This document shows, piece after piece, positions 51,064 to 60,810 of a stretch of 64,000 nt of DNA. The notes beneath the pieces were generated by a model. It saw nothing but the letters and a program-made list of their open reading frames with translations, had not been told where the DNA came from and searched no databases. The stretch's first letter is position 1. The number at the start of each line of letters is the position of its first letter. Both the position numbers and the translations under genes were made by a program. This DNA comes from Tolypothrix sp. NIES-4075. Lineage in GTDB: Bacteria > Cyanobacteriota > Cyanobacteriia > Cyanobacteriales > Nostocaceae. The stretch lies in assembly GCF_002218085.1 (NCBI RefSeq), contig NZ_BDUC01000009.1, forward strand, positions 62,001-126,000. Direction: 5' to 3'.

Positions 51064-52842
51064 CTACGACGCCACTTGAGCAGCAGTGCGAGTCCGGCGC
51101 CTTCTGCCATCGGTAGCAACTTTCACCGGAGGTTCATCAGGAGTTTGCATCAACAAAGTTACAGATGGTTGACATTGCAATTCCTTTCTGATGGATCGTT
51201 GCAATTCCCGCTCTAACATGCCTTGCAATCCACCCCAGTCCATCTCTGATTGCTCGCTTTCAAAGCCAGGATTGCTAAATTCAGACCAACGCACGCTGAG
51301 AATTTCTTCAATCCGCTGTTGTACCCACTTTTGCAAAAGCGATCGCTCTATACTTGTTACCACCCCGCGCAGGTGAATTTCTGGTTTTGCCATCAGCTTG
51401 CCATGCCAATCAATTGCCGCAGCGATGGTGACGATACCTTCTGAAGCCATGCGTTGCCGTTCTTGCAATACTTTGGAGCTGACCATGCCAGAACTAGAAG
51501 TATCTACAAGTTCTATACCAGACGGCACTTTACCAGCAACTTTCATAGAATTTTCTGTTAATTCTATTACATCGCCATTATTTATAATCACCATATTTTC
51601 TGCGGGGATGCCCACACTTTGAGCCGTCTGGGAGTGCTTCACCAGCATTCGATGTTCGCCGTGAATTGGCAAGAAGTATTTAGGTCGAGTCAACGCCATC
51701 ATCAGCTTTTGGTCTTCTTGACAGCCGTGACCGGATACGTGTATACCTTTTTCTCTACCGTAAACTACATTTGCGCCCTGCATCATCAACTTATCGATGG
51801 TGTTGACCACAGCGATCGTATTTCCGGGAATCGGGTTAGCAGAGAATACTACTGTATCGCCTTGTCGAATTCTAATGTGGGGGTGTTCTTTGTTAGCAAT
51901 CCGTGTCATTGCTGACATCGGTTCACCTTGAGAACCTGTAGTCAAAATCAATACTCTATCTTCTGGTATATTCCGAACAGCATGTAACGGCTGTAAAAGA
52001 TTATCTTCACACTTGATGTAACCCAGATTACGTGCATGGGCAATCAAATTCAGCATTGAACGCCCGACAACCGCCACTACTCGGTTGTACTTCTGCGCTA
52101 GCTGTAAAGTCATGTTGATGCGATGCACGCTAGAAGCGAAGGTAGTCACGAACAGTCGCCCAGGTGTTTGCATGAAGATGCGCTCTAAGTTGGGATAAAC
52201 TGAACGTTCTGAAGGGGTAAATCCGGGTACTTCTGAGTTAGTTGAATCACTCATCAGGCAAAGTACGCCTTTTTCACCATGTTCGGCTAGTCGTTGCAAG
52301 TCAAAATGCTCACCATCAACTGGGGTGTGGTCAAATTTAAAGTCGCCTGTGTGAATAATTACACCTACGGGGGTGTTAATTGCCACAGTAAAACTATCGG
52401 CGATGGAATGAGTATTACGGATATACTCGACTACAAATGATTTGCCAAATCGCACGACATCACGGGGTCTGACTGTTCTTAATTCAGTGCGATCGCGTAC
52501 ACCAGCTTCTTCTAATTTCCCTTCTAGCATTGCCAGTGCTAGTCTCGGTCCATAAATCACCGGAATGTCAAATTGCTTGAGGTGAAAAGCGATACCCCCG
52601 ATATGGTCTTCATGACCGTGGGTAACGATCATCCCTTTTATTTTATGGCGATTTTCCCGTAGATAGGTTGTATCCGGCAGAACAATGTTTACTCCATGCA
52701 TCGCCTCTGTGGGGAAAGCCAAACCTGCATCTAACAGGATAATTTCGTCATCATACTCGAAAACGCAGGTATTTTTACCAATTTCATGTAAGCCGCCCAA
52801 TGGAATAATTTTGAGGGCGGAGTTAGCTTCGTTTTTAACCAT
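51064..52842 (-). CDS. rnj: Ribonuclease J
   Basis: 592 residues. Metallo-beta-lactamase/beta-CASP ribonuclease with 5'-3' exo- and endonucleolytic activity in RNA decay and rRNA maturation. The zinc motif THGHEDHIGG holds His75, His77, Asp79 and His80. Other marks are HSIADSFTVAINTPVGVIIH, GDFKFDHTPV, MSDSTNSEVPGFT, SGHGCQEDQKLMMALTRPKY and the beta-CASP PIHGEHRML. The C-terminus ends in a basic Arg/Thr tail (GRRRRTRTAAQ). It follows dapA and asd on the same strand with a 260-base gap to dapA, an order I recall as frequent in cyanobacteria. Confidence 0.96.
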   Translation of the reverse strand: MVKNEANSALKIIPLGGLHEIGKNTCVFEYDDEIILLDAGLAFPTEAMHGVNIVLPDTTYLRENRHKIKGMIVTHGHEDHIGGIAFHLKQFDIPVIYGPRLALAMLEGKLEEAGVRDRTELRTVRPRDVVRFGKSFVVEYIRNTHSIADSFTVAINTPVGVIIHTGDFKFDHTPVDGEHFDLQRLAEHGEKGVLCLMSDSTNSEVPGFTPSERSVYPNLERIFMQTPGRLFVTTFASSVHRINMTLQLAQKYNRVVAVVGRSMLNLIAHARNLGYIKCEDNLLQPLHAVRNIPEDRVLILTTGSQGEPMSAMTRIANKEHPHIRIRQGDTVVFSANPIPGNTIAVVNTIDKLMMQGANVVYGREKGIHVSGHGCQEDQKLMMALTRPKYFLPIHGEHRMLVKHSQTAQSVGIPAENMVIINNGDVIELTENSMKVAGKVPSGIELVDTSSSGMVSSKVLQERQRMASEGIVTIAAAIDWHGKLMAKPEIHLRGVVTSIERSLLQKWVQQRIEEILSVRWSEFSNPGFESEQSEMDWGGLQGMLERELQRSIRKELQCQPSVTLLMQTPDEPPVKVATDGRRRRTRTAAQVAS

Positions 52843-53103
52843 TTTCTCCTGGATTGTTGTTTGCGGTTAATAAGTTGTAAGTTAGCTGTCTTCTATTACA
52901 GGCAACAGTATTTGTCTTTTATGTCACTTTGAAAAAGCGTGAATTTTAAATTCAGATGGAACTGTTGTTCAATAAAATCGACTTTAGACGCTGAAATTTC
53001 ATACTATATCGTTAGTCTTAACACAGGCTTCATCTGTACAACCTGGTTAGAATTACGTCTTTTTCTCAGTAACTGCGGAGCGCCAAAATTTGCTTGTTTC
53101 TCA

Positions 53104-54000
53104 TCAAGTTTGTGCTTGAATTAAATTAAGTTCCTGAAGAACCGACTTTAATTTTTGAGTTACTTCTGCGTCGGCTTCACACAGCGGTAGACGAGTTGAA
53201 CCTACCTCCCAACCTTGAAGTTGCAAAGCTTTCTTAAGTGGAATGGGATTTGTAGTTTTAAATAAAGCTTTAAACAACGGAAATAGTTGCAAATGAATCT
53301 CAGTAGCAACTTGAGTTTTTCCCGCTGAAAAGGCTTGGATCATCTGCTGTAGTTGGTTTCCTACCAGATGACTCGCCACACTAACTACTCCCTTTGCCCC
53401 GATAGCTAACAAAGGCAAAGTTAGTGAATCATCTCCAGAGTAAATCTGAAATTCTTTCGGTGTCAAGCGGCGAATTTCACTTGCCTGGTCTATATTACCA
53501 CTAGCTTCTTTGATCCCGACAATGTTGTTTACCTCGGCTAAACCTGCTACTGTTTCTGCACTGAGGTTTTGACCAGTACGACCTGGGACATTGTATAACA
53601 ACATTGGCAGGTCGGGACAGGCTTGGGCGATCGCCTGAAAGTGCGCTTTTAATCCGGCTTGCGGCGGTTTGTTGTAATAAGGTACAACTTGTAAAGATCC
53701 ATCTATTCCTATTTTAGCGGCTTTTTGAGTAGCAGCGATCGCTTCTTTGGTGGAATTAGAACCACATCCTGCCATTACTTTTGCTTTTCCTGCCACCGCT
53801 TCGGACACTACAACAAACAACTGATATTCCTCTTCCCAAGTAAGAGTTGGAGATTCCCCAGTTGTACCGCATACCACCAGTGTATCTGTACCGTTTTTCG
53901 CTAGATGTGCTGCCAATTCTGCGGCTACATCATAATTAACACTGCCGTCTGCTTTAAACGGCGTAATCATTGCGGTTAAAACTCTACCAAAATCTACCAC
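53104..54000 (-). CDS. dapA: 4-hydroxy-tetrahydrodipicolinate synthase
   Basis: 298 residues. Condenses pyruvate with aspartate semialdehyde, the first committed step of lysine synthesis; a cytoplasmic TIM-barrel tetramer. The Schiff-base Lys164 is in IVGIKEASGN, Tyr136 in LLYNVPGRTG, and the GTTGE motif lies at 45-49. The length is normal. asd, whose product it uses, lies 164 bases upstream on the same strand, so asd-dapA is probably one transcript, perhaps reading on to rnj. Confidence 0.98.
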   Translation of the reverse strand: MVDFGRVLTAMITPFKADGSVNYDVAAELAAHLAKNGTDTLVVCGTTGESPTLTWEEEYQLFVVVSEAVAGKAKVMAGCGSNSTKEAIAATQKAAKIGIDGSLQVVPYYNKPPQAGLKAHFQAIAQACPDLPMLLYNVPGRTGQNLSAETVAGLAEVNNIVGIKEASGNIDQASEIRRLTPKEFQIYSGDDSLTLPLLAIGAKGVVSVASHLVGNQLQQMIQAFSAGKTQVATEIHLQLFPLFKALFKTTNPIPLKKALQLQGWEVGSTRLPLCEADAEVTQKLKSVLQELNLIQAQT

Positions 54001-54164
54001 CCTTTTTTCACTCCTAATTAAATGGATGCTATTTTTTTGTATCTTGGTGGCTTTTTCTTGTCATAACCGATCTGCAAATTGGTATAAAAGCGTAATTCGC
54101 ACATTTTCATTTCTTTTTCTGTATCTTGGTTAGCAATTTTCGCTATATAAATTTGCTTTTTTTC

Positions 54165-55208
54165 TTAACTAGAAACGCAACTTGCCATCGGGTTGAGTAT
54201 ATTTTTTTCTACTAACAACTCCGCAATTTGCACTGCATTTAACGCCGCGCCTTTACGAATTTGGTCGCCACACAGCCACAGATCTAATCCGCACGGATGA
54301 GATATATCTTGACGAATTCTCCCAACTAAAACGTCATCTTGCCCGCTAGCTTCAATTGGCATCGGGAAATAATTTGTTTCCCAATTTTCTACCAATTTTA
54401 TACCAGGGGAATTACTTAAAATTTCTCTCGCTGATTCCACACTAAAAGGTGTGGCAAATTCTAGATTAATTGCTTCCGAGTGAGCGCGAAGTACGGGAAC
54501 CCGTACACAAGTTGCGGTAATTCTTATATCTTGATTTCCAAATATTTTTCGGGTTTCGTTAACCATTTTCATTTCTTCCTCGCAGTATCCCAAATCATTC
54601 AATGGGGAATTATGCGGGAATAAATTAAACGCCAACGGGTAAGGAAATACTTCCGCAACTGGTTTTTGTCCTTGTAAAATGGCGTTTGTTTGGGTTGTTA
54701 CTTCTGCCATTGCTTTCGCACCGGCGCCACTTGCAGATTGATAAGTTGCAGCGATAATGCGCTGTACAGGCTTAACTTGATGCAATGGATAAACTGCTAA
54801 CGCCATTAAAATTGTCGTGCAGTTCGGGTTAGCAATAATGCCAGTATGGTTAGTTGCGGCTTGGGGATTTACCTCTGGAACTACCAAAGGTACTTCTGGA
54901 TTCATCCGAAAAGCGCTGGAATTATCAATTACCACCGCACCCGCTGCGACAGCAATTGGTGCCCAAACTTTGGATATCGAACCTCCGGCGCTAGCCAGCA
55001 CAATATCTACATTATCAAAGGCATCATCGCTTACTGCCTGTACTGGTAAATTTTCTCCTTTAAACGGTAGAGTCTGCCCTGCACTACGAGCTGACGCTAA
55101 TAACTTTAAATTATCAATTGGAAAATTACGACTTTCTAACAATTGTAGTAATTCTTTGCCAACTGCACCAGTCGCTCCTAAAATAGCTACACTATAGGAT
55201 TTAGACAA
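54165..55208 (-). CDS. asd: Aspartate-semialdehyde dehydrogenase
   Basis: 347 residues. Reduces aspartyl phosphate to aspartate semialdehyde with NADPH. The N-terminal nucleotide loop GATGAVG is at 11-17, active-site Cys130 in NPNCTT, and the catalytic region includes ATYQSASGAGAKAM, CVRVPVLRAHSEAINLEF and the C-terminal DLWLCGDQIRKGAALNAVQI. First gene of the asd-dapA pair. The terminal residues MASCVSS are normal for the family. Confidence 0.98.
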   Translation of the reverse strand: MSKSYSVAILGATGAVGKELLQLLESRNFPIDNLKLLASARSAGQTLPFKGENLPVQAVSDDAFDNVDIVLASAGGSISKVWAPIAVAAGAVVIDNSSAFRMNPEVPLVVPEVNPQAATNHTGIIANPNCTTILMALAVYPLHQVKPVQRIIAATYQSASGAGAKAMAEVTTQTNAILQGQKPVAEVFPYPLAFNLFPHNSPLNDLGYCEEEMKMVNETRKIFGNQDIRITATCVRVPVLRAHSEAINLEFATPFSVESAREILSNSPGIKLVENWETNYFPMPIEASGQDDVLVGRIRQDISHPCGLDLWLCGDQIRKGAALNAVQIAELLVEKNILNPMASCVSS

Positions 55209-55981
55209 ATTTGCTTCCTCCTTACTTGATAAGTTGTTATTTGCAATTTTTTGTTGGTTAAATCCCTAATTTATCCATATTTAATTATCAATCTTCTGAT
55301 ATAAAATAAATTTCAATAGTTCCAGATGGTATCTTTTAATCTAATACATTATTTATTTTATTGGTCATATTAGTAATGTTGCAATTTACAACAATTACTT
55401 GGGAAAATTCCTACCAATTTAAAATAAACATTATACAACAAACTGTTATTTAGCGCTAAAACAAGTTTGATATCTGCACTCTTGTTGCCGTCAAAGCCGG
55501 ATGCGTTAGCATTATCTTCCATTCTCTGTAAACTAGGTTGCCAGAATGATGGATATACTATGATGCAAATGGACGTTTTTGAGCTATACCTCAAGGCAAC
55601 TGGCGCTTGAGGCTAAAAGCACTCGACGAACTGCTGGTTGAAAACCAGGATATCACGGTGTAAGCCCCACGAAAAACTAATTTGGGCATTGCCCAATGAC
55701 GGCAGGTGCGCTCAACAAAACGGCAGTCGCTACAACGCTTTTAACCAGCGCAACGCGCTGCCTCGGAAACCTCCGCAACGCACAGCCTCCCCAATGCCCG
55801 ATGCCCGATGCCCGATGCCCCAGTCTCAGGTAAAGTTATTGCGCGATTAGTGTCAAGTGCTTTGACATTAGCAGTAAACTGGATCTCTGCTGAAGGGTAT
55901 CGATTTTTCAGGTAGAGACGCTCTAATAGTAAGCGTTTCTAGTCCACTCGGAGTAAAAATACCAGACAACACAGACGAAGC
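55209..55981. other. 773-base region between asd and tig
   Basis: Divergent genes. The first 400 bases are AT-rich; 55650-55800 is a GC-rich dispersed element (gcccaatgacggcaggtgcg, gcaacgcgctgcctcgg); 55790-55822 is a gatgccc tandem repeat. No gene is supported. The promoters for asd and tig must lie here, but neither is clearly visible. Confidence 0.5.
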
Positions 55982-57391
55982 ATGAAAGTCACCCAGGAAA
56001 AACTTCCCGCTAGCCAAATAGGGCTGGAAATCGAGATTACGCCAGAAATGACTAAGCAAACTTACGAAAAGGTCATTAAGAACTTCACTAAAGATGCTAA
56101 TATTCCTGGGTTTCGCAAAGGCAAGGTGCCTCGCCCCATATTGCTACAGCGCATCGGTACAGCTAGAGTTAAGGCAGCAGCACTCGAAGAAATAATTCAA
56201 GATGGCATTGAGAAAGCGGTAAAACAAGAAAAAATTCAGGCGATCGGACAACCGCAGTTGAGATCGTCGTTTGAGGAATTGATTAATAATTATGAACCGG
56301 GCAAAGCTCTGATATTTTCCGCTGGTGTAGATGTAGAACCGGAAGTAAATCTGGTTAAGTATACCGAATTTGAAGTTAAGGCTGAGGAAGTAAAATCCGA
56401 TCCAGAGCGAGTGGATACAGTCCTAGAGAGCCAACGTCAAGAAATGGGAACATTAATTCCTGTGGAAGGACGTGCGGCACAAATCGGTGATGTGGCTGTG
56501 GTGGATTTTAAAGGTGTGTACTTCAAAGGAGAAGACGAAACGGCAGAACCTGAGGCAATTCCTGGTGGTGAGGCAGAAGATTTTCAAGTAGAGTTGCACG
56601 AAGATAAGTTTATTCCCGGTTTTGTGACGGGGATGGTAGGGATGAATCCTGGGGAAACCAAAGAAATTTCCGCTCAGTTTCCCGATCCGTATGCGAACGA
56701 AGAATTAGCCGGAAAAGCCGCCAAATTCACGGTAACGCTCAAAGAAATTAAAGAAAAAGAGCTACCGGAATTAAATGATGATTTTGCTCAGGAAATGAGC
56801 GATTTTGATACTTTAGCCGAATTGCGTGCTTCTTTAGAAGAGCGATATGAAAAAGAGGCTGCTACCAAAACAAAAGCGAATAAGCAGGAAGCTTTGTTAG
56901 CAGAATTGCTTAAGCACGTAGAAGTAGACTTACCAGAAACGATGATTTCGCAAGAAGTCGACCAGATGCTGACGCAAACAGCGATGCGACTTTCTCAACA
57001 GGGGTTGGATGTTAAGAAGCTGTTTACCCAAGATATTATTCCTCAGTTGCGGGAGCGATCGCGTCCAGAAGCAATTGAACGCTTAAAGCGATCGCTTGCA
57101 CTTATAGAAATCGGTAAACGCGAGTCCATCGAAGCCACACCCGAAGAAATTGAGGCAAGAGTCACAGAACTGATGCAAGAGTACGCAGATCAAGATGTTG
57201 ACCCCGAAAGACTCCGCGCAGTAGTCGAAAATGAACTCTCAACCGAAAAAATCGTCGATTGGCTGATAGAACACTCATCAGTTGAACTTGTACCTGAAGG
57301 TTCTCTGACTCCTCAAGAAGAAGCATCACCGGAATTAGAAGCAGCAGCACCTGAGGTAGAGGAACAAAACGGCGAATCTACTCCAGAGTAG
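55982..57391 (+). CDS. tig: Trigger factor
   Basis: 469 residues. Ribosome-bound chaperone that meets nascent chains at the tunnel exit. The N-terminal domain has the ribosome-docking signature GFRKGKVPR at 43-51. The middle FKBP-type PPIase domain lies at about 160-250 (GDVAVVDFKGVYFKGE, LHEDKFIPGFVTGMVGMNPG). The C-terminal cradle follows, ending in an acidic Glu/Pro-rich tail (EEASPELEAAAPEVEEQNGE), typical of cyanobacteria. It leads the tig-clpP-clpX order, conserved in many bacteria and seen here. Confidence 0.98.
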   Translation: MKVTQEKLPASQIGLEIEITPEMTKQTYEKVIKNFTKDANIPGFRKGKVPRPILLQRIGTARVKAAALEEIIQDGIEKAVKQEKIQAIGQPQLRSSFEELINNYEPGKALIFSAGVDVEPEVNLVKYTEFEVKAEEVKSDPERVDTVLESQRQEMGTLIPVEGRAAQIGDVAVVDFKGVYFKGEDETAEPEAIPGGEAEDFQVELHEDKFIPGFVTGMVGMNPGETKEISAQFPDPYANEELAGKAAKFTVTLKEIKEKELPELNDDFAQEMSDFDTLAELRASLEERYEKEAATKTKANKQEALLAELLKHVEVDLPETMISQEVDQMLTQTAMRLSQQGLDVKKLFTQDIIPQLRERSRPEAIERLKRSLALIEIGKRESIEATPEEIEARVTELMQEYADQDVDPERLRAVVENELSTEKIVDWLIEHSSVELVPEGSLTPQEEASPELEAAAPEVEEQNGESTPE

Positions 57392-57530
57392 AGAGATAGG
57401 GGGCAGGGGGAGGAGGAGACAAAAAGACAAGGGGACAAGGAGACAAGGAGAATTTTTGAATAATACTCTCCCCATCCCCCCCTCTTTTTGTCCCCCCCTC
57501 TTTTATACCCAGATTACCGCCCAAGCTTGA
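57392..57530. repeat. Complementary G-rich/C-rich tandem repeats after tig
   Basis: Units such as gacaaggag and gggggagg are followed by ccccatccccccctc, as in the rpoB-rpoC1 spacer and within rpoC2. The two arms could pair in the transcript between tig and clpP. Confidence 0.75.
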
Positions 57531-57664
57531 TAGTGTGTAACACGAGAGCTATTTATATAAGGCATAATGGTTAACACATAGCTAAAATACAAATCAAATT
57601 CGCTCCTCCTAGGCAGCAAATCGCGCCTTTAATCTTTGTCCTAATTATTCTCAAACGTTCTTTT

Positions 57665-58360
57665 ATGCTTATATCGCAGTCGGGAAATGACCCAATTAAC
57701 AGTTTGGGTCTAAGACAAATTAACTCTCAAAGCAGCCCTAGCAACATCGTCCCGATGGTGGTAGAGCAATCTGGTATGGGAGAAAGAGCTTTCGACATCT
57801 TCTCCCGCTTGCTGCGAGAGCGGATTATCTTTTTGGGAACGCCAATCGACGATACTATTGCTAACTCAATTGTTGCCCAGTTGTTGTTTTTGGATTCGGA
57901 AGACTCAGAAAAAGACATTCAACTGTACATCAATTCTCCCGGCGGCTCGGTCTACGCAGGAATGGCAATCTATGATACAATACAACAAATTCGCCCGGAT
58001 GTTGTAACTATTTGTTTCGGATTAGCTGCGAGCATGGGGGCGTTTCTGCTGACTGCTGGAACCGCTGGTAAGCGGATGTCTCTACCCGATTCTCGGATTA
58101 TGATTCACCAACCGCTCGGTGGCGCTCAAGGGCAAGCAATTGACATAGAAATTCAGGCAAGAGAAATTCTTTACATTAAGTCAAAGTTGAATCAGTTATT
58201 GTCTGAGCATACTGGTCAACCCTTAGAAAGAATCGAGGCTGATACTGAGCGCGACTTCTTCATGTCGGCAGAAGAAGCGAAAAACTACGGTTTGATCGAC
58301 CAAGTTATTTCCAGACAAAATCTACCCACCGCTGGGGAAAACGTCACCATTGTGAAATAA
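57665..58360 (+). CDS. clpP: ClpP protease proteolytic subunit
   Basis: 231 residues, a bit longer than E. coli ClpP because of an N-terminal extension of about 30 residues. Catalytic triad: Ser123 (GLAASMGAF), His148 (MIHQPLGG) and Asp197 (ADTERDFFM), with spacing of 25 and 49 residues identical to E. coli. It forms the proteolytic barrel that works with ClpX, encoded nine bases downstream. By context it is the ClpX-linked paralogue (ClpP2 type in Synechococcus nomenclature); other paralogues must lie elsewhere. Confidence 0.97.
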   Translation: MLISQSGNDPINSLGLRQINSQSSPSNIVPMVVEQSGMGERAFDIFSRLLRERIIFLGTPIDDTIANSIVAQLLFLDSEDSEKDIQLYINSPGGSVYAGMAIYDTIQQIRPDVVTICFGLAASMGAFLLTAGTAGKRMSLPDSRIMIHQPLGGAQGQAIDIEIQAREILYIKSKLNQLLSEHTGQPLERIEADTERDFFMSAEEAKNYGLIDQVISRQNLPTAGENVTIVK

Positions 58361-58369
58361 GAGGCTGGT

Positions 58370-59722
58370 ATGGCTGGTATGACTAAGTACGACTCCCATT
58401 TAAAATGTTCATTTTGTGGCAAGTCTCAAGAGCAGGTGCGTAAATTAATCGCCGGACCAGGAGTCTACATATGCGATGAATGCGTAGACTTGTGTAATGA
58501 AATACTAGATGAGGAGTTACTCGACACGACTGGTGCGGCAACACCACCAGCCGCACCACGGTCAGAACCGCCTCAAAAACGTCGCGCTCGCTCTAACAGT
58601 ATCTCATTTAATCAGATACCCAAGCCACAAGATATTAAAAAATATCTCGACGAACACGTCATCGGTCAAGACGAAGCCAAGAAAGTGCTGTCAGTGGCGG
58701 TTTACAATCATTACAAACGGTTGGCGATCGTCCAGTCTAAAGGCAGTGGCAAACCTGGGGCAGATGATGCTGTAGAGTTGCAAAAGTCCAATATTTTGCT
58801 GATGGGACCGACCGGTTGCGGTAAAACCCTGTTAGCACAAACTTTGGCGAAAATTTTAGATGTACCCTTTGCCGTCGCTGATGCCACAACGCTGACGGAA
58901 GCCGGGTATGTAGGAGAAGATGTAGAAAATATCTTGCTGCGACTGTTGCAAGTAGCAGATTTGGATGTGGAAGAAGCCCAAAGAGGAATAATCTACATCG
59001 ATGAAATAGACAAGATTGCTCGCAAAAGCGAGAACCCCTCGATTACACGGGATGTTTCTGGCGAAGGCGTACAGCAAGCTTTGCTGAAGATGTTAGAAGG
59101 AACGATCGCCAACGTACCACCCCAAGGAGGACGCAAGCATCCGTATCAAGACTGTATACAAATTGATACAAGTAATATTTTATTCATCTGCGGCGGGGCT
59201 TTTGTCGGTCTGGAAAAAGTTGTAGATCAGAGAGTTGGCAAAAAGTCAATGGGCTTTGTCCAACCCGGAGAAGGTGTATCCAAAGAAAAGCGAGTGGCAG
59301 ATACTCTGCGCCATCTAGAACCAGATGACCTAGTGAAGTTTGGGATGATTCCCGAATTCATTGGACGGATACCAATGGTAGCGGTAGTAGATCCGTTGGA
59401 TGAAGAAGCACTGATGGCGATTATGACGCAACCGCGTAGCGCCTTGGTGAAGCAGTACCAAAAACTGCTGAAGATGGATAACGTCCAGCTAGACTTTAAA
59501 CCAGATGCCTTAAAAGCGATCGCTCAAGAAGCCTATCGCCGCAAAACAGGTGCTAGAGCGCTGCGTGGTATTGTGGAAGAACTGATGTTGGATGTAATGT
59601 ACGAGTTACCCTCTCGTAAAGATGTGACTCGCTGTACAGTAACGCGAGAGATGGTAGAGAAGCGATCAACTGCCGAATTGCTCATGCATCCATCCTCATT
59701 ACCCAAGCCAGAATCAGCATAG
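58370..59722 (+). CDS. clpX: ClpX ATP-dependent unfoldase
   Basis: 450 residues. N-terminal C4 zinc-binding domain (CSFCGKS ... CDECVDLC, residues about 13-45), AAA+ module with Walker A GPTGCGKT, Walker B IIYIDEIDK, the pore loop GYVGEDVE, sensor FIGRIPM and the C-terminal D2 small domain ending GARALRGIVEELML. The ClpP-docking loop, usually IGF, reads KSMGFVQPG near residue 292, so Met replaces Ile. The start codon is within ten bases of the clpP stop, so the two are translated together. Confidence 0.98.
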   Translation: MAGMTKYDSHLKCSFCGKSQEQVRKLIAGPGVYICDECVDLCNEILDEELLDTTGAATPPAAPRSEPPQKRRARSNSISFNQIPKPQDIKKYLDEHVIGQDEAKKVLSVAVYNHYKRLAIVQSKGSGKPGADDAVELQKSNILLMGPTGCGKTLLAQTLAKILDVPFAVADATTLTEAGYVGEDVENILLRLLQVADLDVEEAQRGIIYIDEIDKIARKSENPSITRDVSGEGVQQALLKMLEGTIANVPPQGGRKHPYQDCIQIDTSNILFICGGAFVGLEKVVDQRVGKKSMGFVQPGEGVSKEKRVADTLRHLEPDDLVKFGMIPEFIGRIPMVAVVDPLDEEALMAIMTQPRSALVKQYQKLLKMDNVQLDFKPDALKAIAQEAYRRKTGARALRGIVEELMLDVMYELPSRKDVTRCTVTREMVEKRSTAELLMHPSSLPKPESA

Positions 59723-59812
59723 AGAGTCATTAGTCAAGAGTCATTAGTCATTTGTAAAAGCTTTTGACTTTTGACTTTTAACTTTTGACTTTTAACTTTT
59801 GACTTTTGACAA
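59721..59812. repeat. Short tandem repeat (TTTTGACT)
   Basis: Copies of gtcattagtcaagag type, then seven or more cttttga/ctttta units immediately before the hydrolase start; STRR type. Confidence 0.85.
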
Positions 59813-60715
59813 ATGCCTTACATTAATGTTCGGGGTGTTGAACACTACTACGAGTGGATAAAAAAATTATCTGGTTCGCAGGTGAAACCAGTGATGGTTT
59901 TTATTCATGGTTGGGCGGGTTCGGCTAGGTATTGGCAAAGCACCGCTCATGCTTTATCAGATAAATTTGATTGTTTACTCTACGATTTGCGCGGTTTTGG
60001 GCGTTCCGGTGGACAACCAATTGTAACATGTGCAAGTGAATCTGTAGTTGAGTCAGTTGAGTCGCAGTCAGTAGAAGAAGAAGTGAGAGCGATCATTGAG
60101 TTAACTTATGAATTAGAAGAATATGCTGACGACTTGAAAGTGTTGCTAGATAAGTTGCAACTACAGCAGGTTTATATTAATGCTCATTCAATGGGCGCCT
60201 CAATTGCTACTTTGTTTCTCAACCGCTACCCCGAACTAGTAGAACGAGCAATTTTGACTTGTAGCGGCATTTTTGAGTACGATGAAAAAGCGTTTGCAGC
60301 CTTTCATAAATTCGGTGGTTACGTAGTTAAATTCCGTCCCAAATGGTTAGGAAAAATACCATTTGTTGACCGAATGTTTATGGCGCGATTTCTACATCGT
60401 CCCATACCAGCGGCAGAACGTCAGGCTTTTTTGCAAGATTTTTTGGAAGCCGATTACGATGCTGCCTTGGGCACAATTTTTACTTCTGTGAGTAAAGCGG
60501 CATCTGAGTTAATGCCCGATGAATTCGCGAAAGTGACAGTTCCTACCTTACTGGTGGCGGGAGAATATGACAAGATTATACCGGCTCAGATGGGGCATCA
60601 GGCAGCGGCATTAAACGATAAAGTTGAGTATGCCATCATTAAGCGTACTGCTCATTTCCCGATGTTGGAAGACGCACCAACTTATTTACAGTTGGTGCGA
60701 GAGTTTTTGAAATAA
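59813..60715 (+). CDS. Alpha/beta hydrolase
   Basis: 300 residues, no signal peptide. The oxyanion/HG motif is in VMVFIHGWAGSARYW, the strand-4 motif YDLRGFGRSGG, and the nucleophile elbow AHSMGAS contains an intact Ser. The acid lies in LLVAGEYDKIIP and the His in KRTAHFPMLED. The region about 66-102 (CASESVVESVESQSVEEEVR) is an acidic insertion absent from typical members, placed before LEEYADDLKVLLDKL. Substrate unknown. Its only proximity is to clpX. Confidence 0.87.
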   Translation: MPYINVRGVEHYYEWIKKLSGSQVKPVMVFIHGWAGSARYWQSTAHALSDKFDCLLYDLRGFGRSGGQPIVTCASESVVESVESQSVEEEVRAIIELTYELEEYADDLKVLLDKLQLQQVYINAHSMGASIATLFLNRYPELVERAILTCSGIFEYDEKAFAAFHKFGGYVVKFRPKWLGKIPFVDRMFMARFLHRPIPAAERQAFLQDFLEADYDAALGTIFTSVSKAASELMPDEFAKVTVPTLLVAGEYDKIIPAQMGHQAAALNDKVEYAIIKRTAHFPMLEDAPTYLQLVREFLK

Positions 60716-60810
60716 GGGGTAATGGGTAATGGGTAATAGCTACTTTTTTCCCGCGCTTGTGAATACCTATTTAACCAACTGCGATCGCCTAACGGCGTGA
60801 CTTGGTAAGC

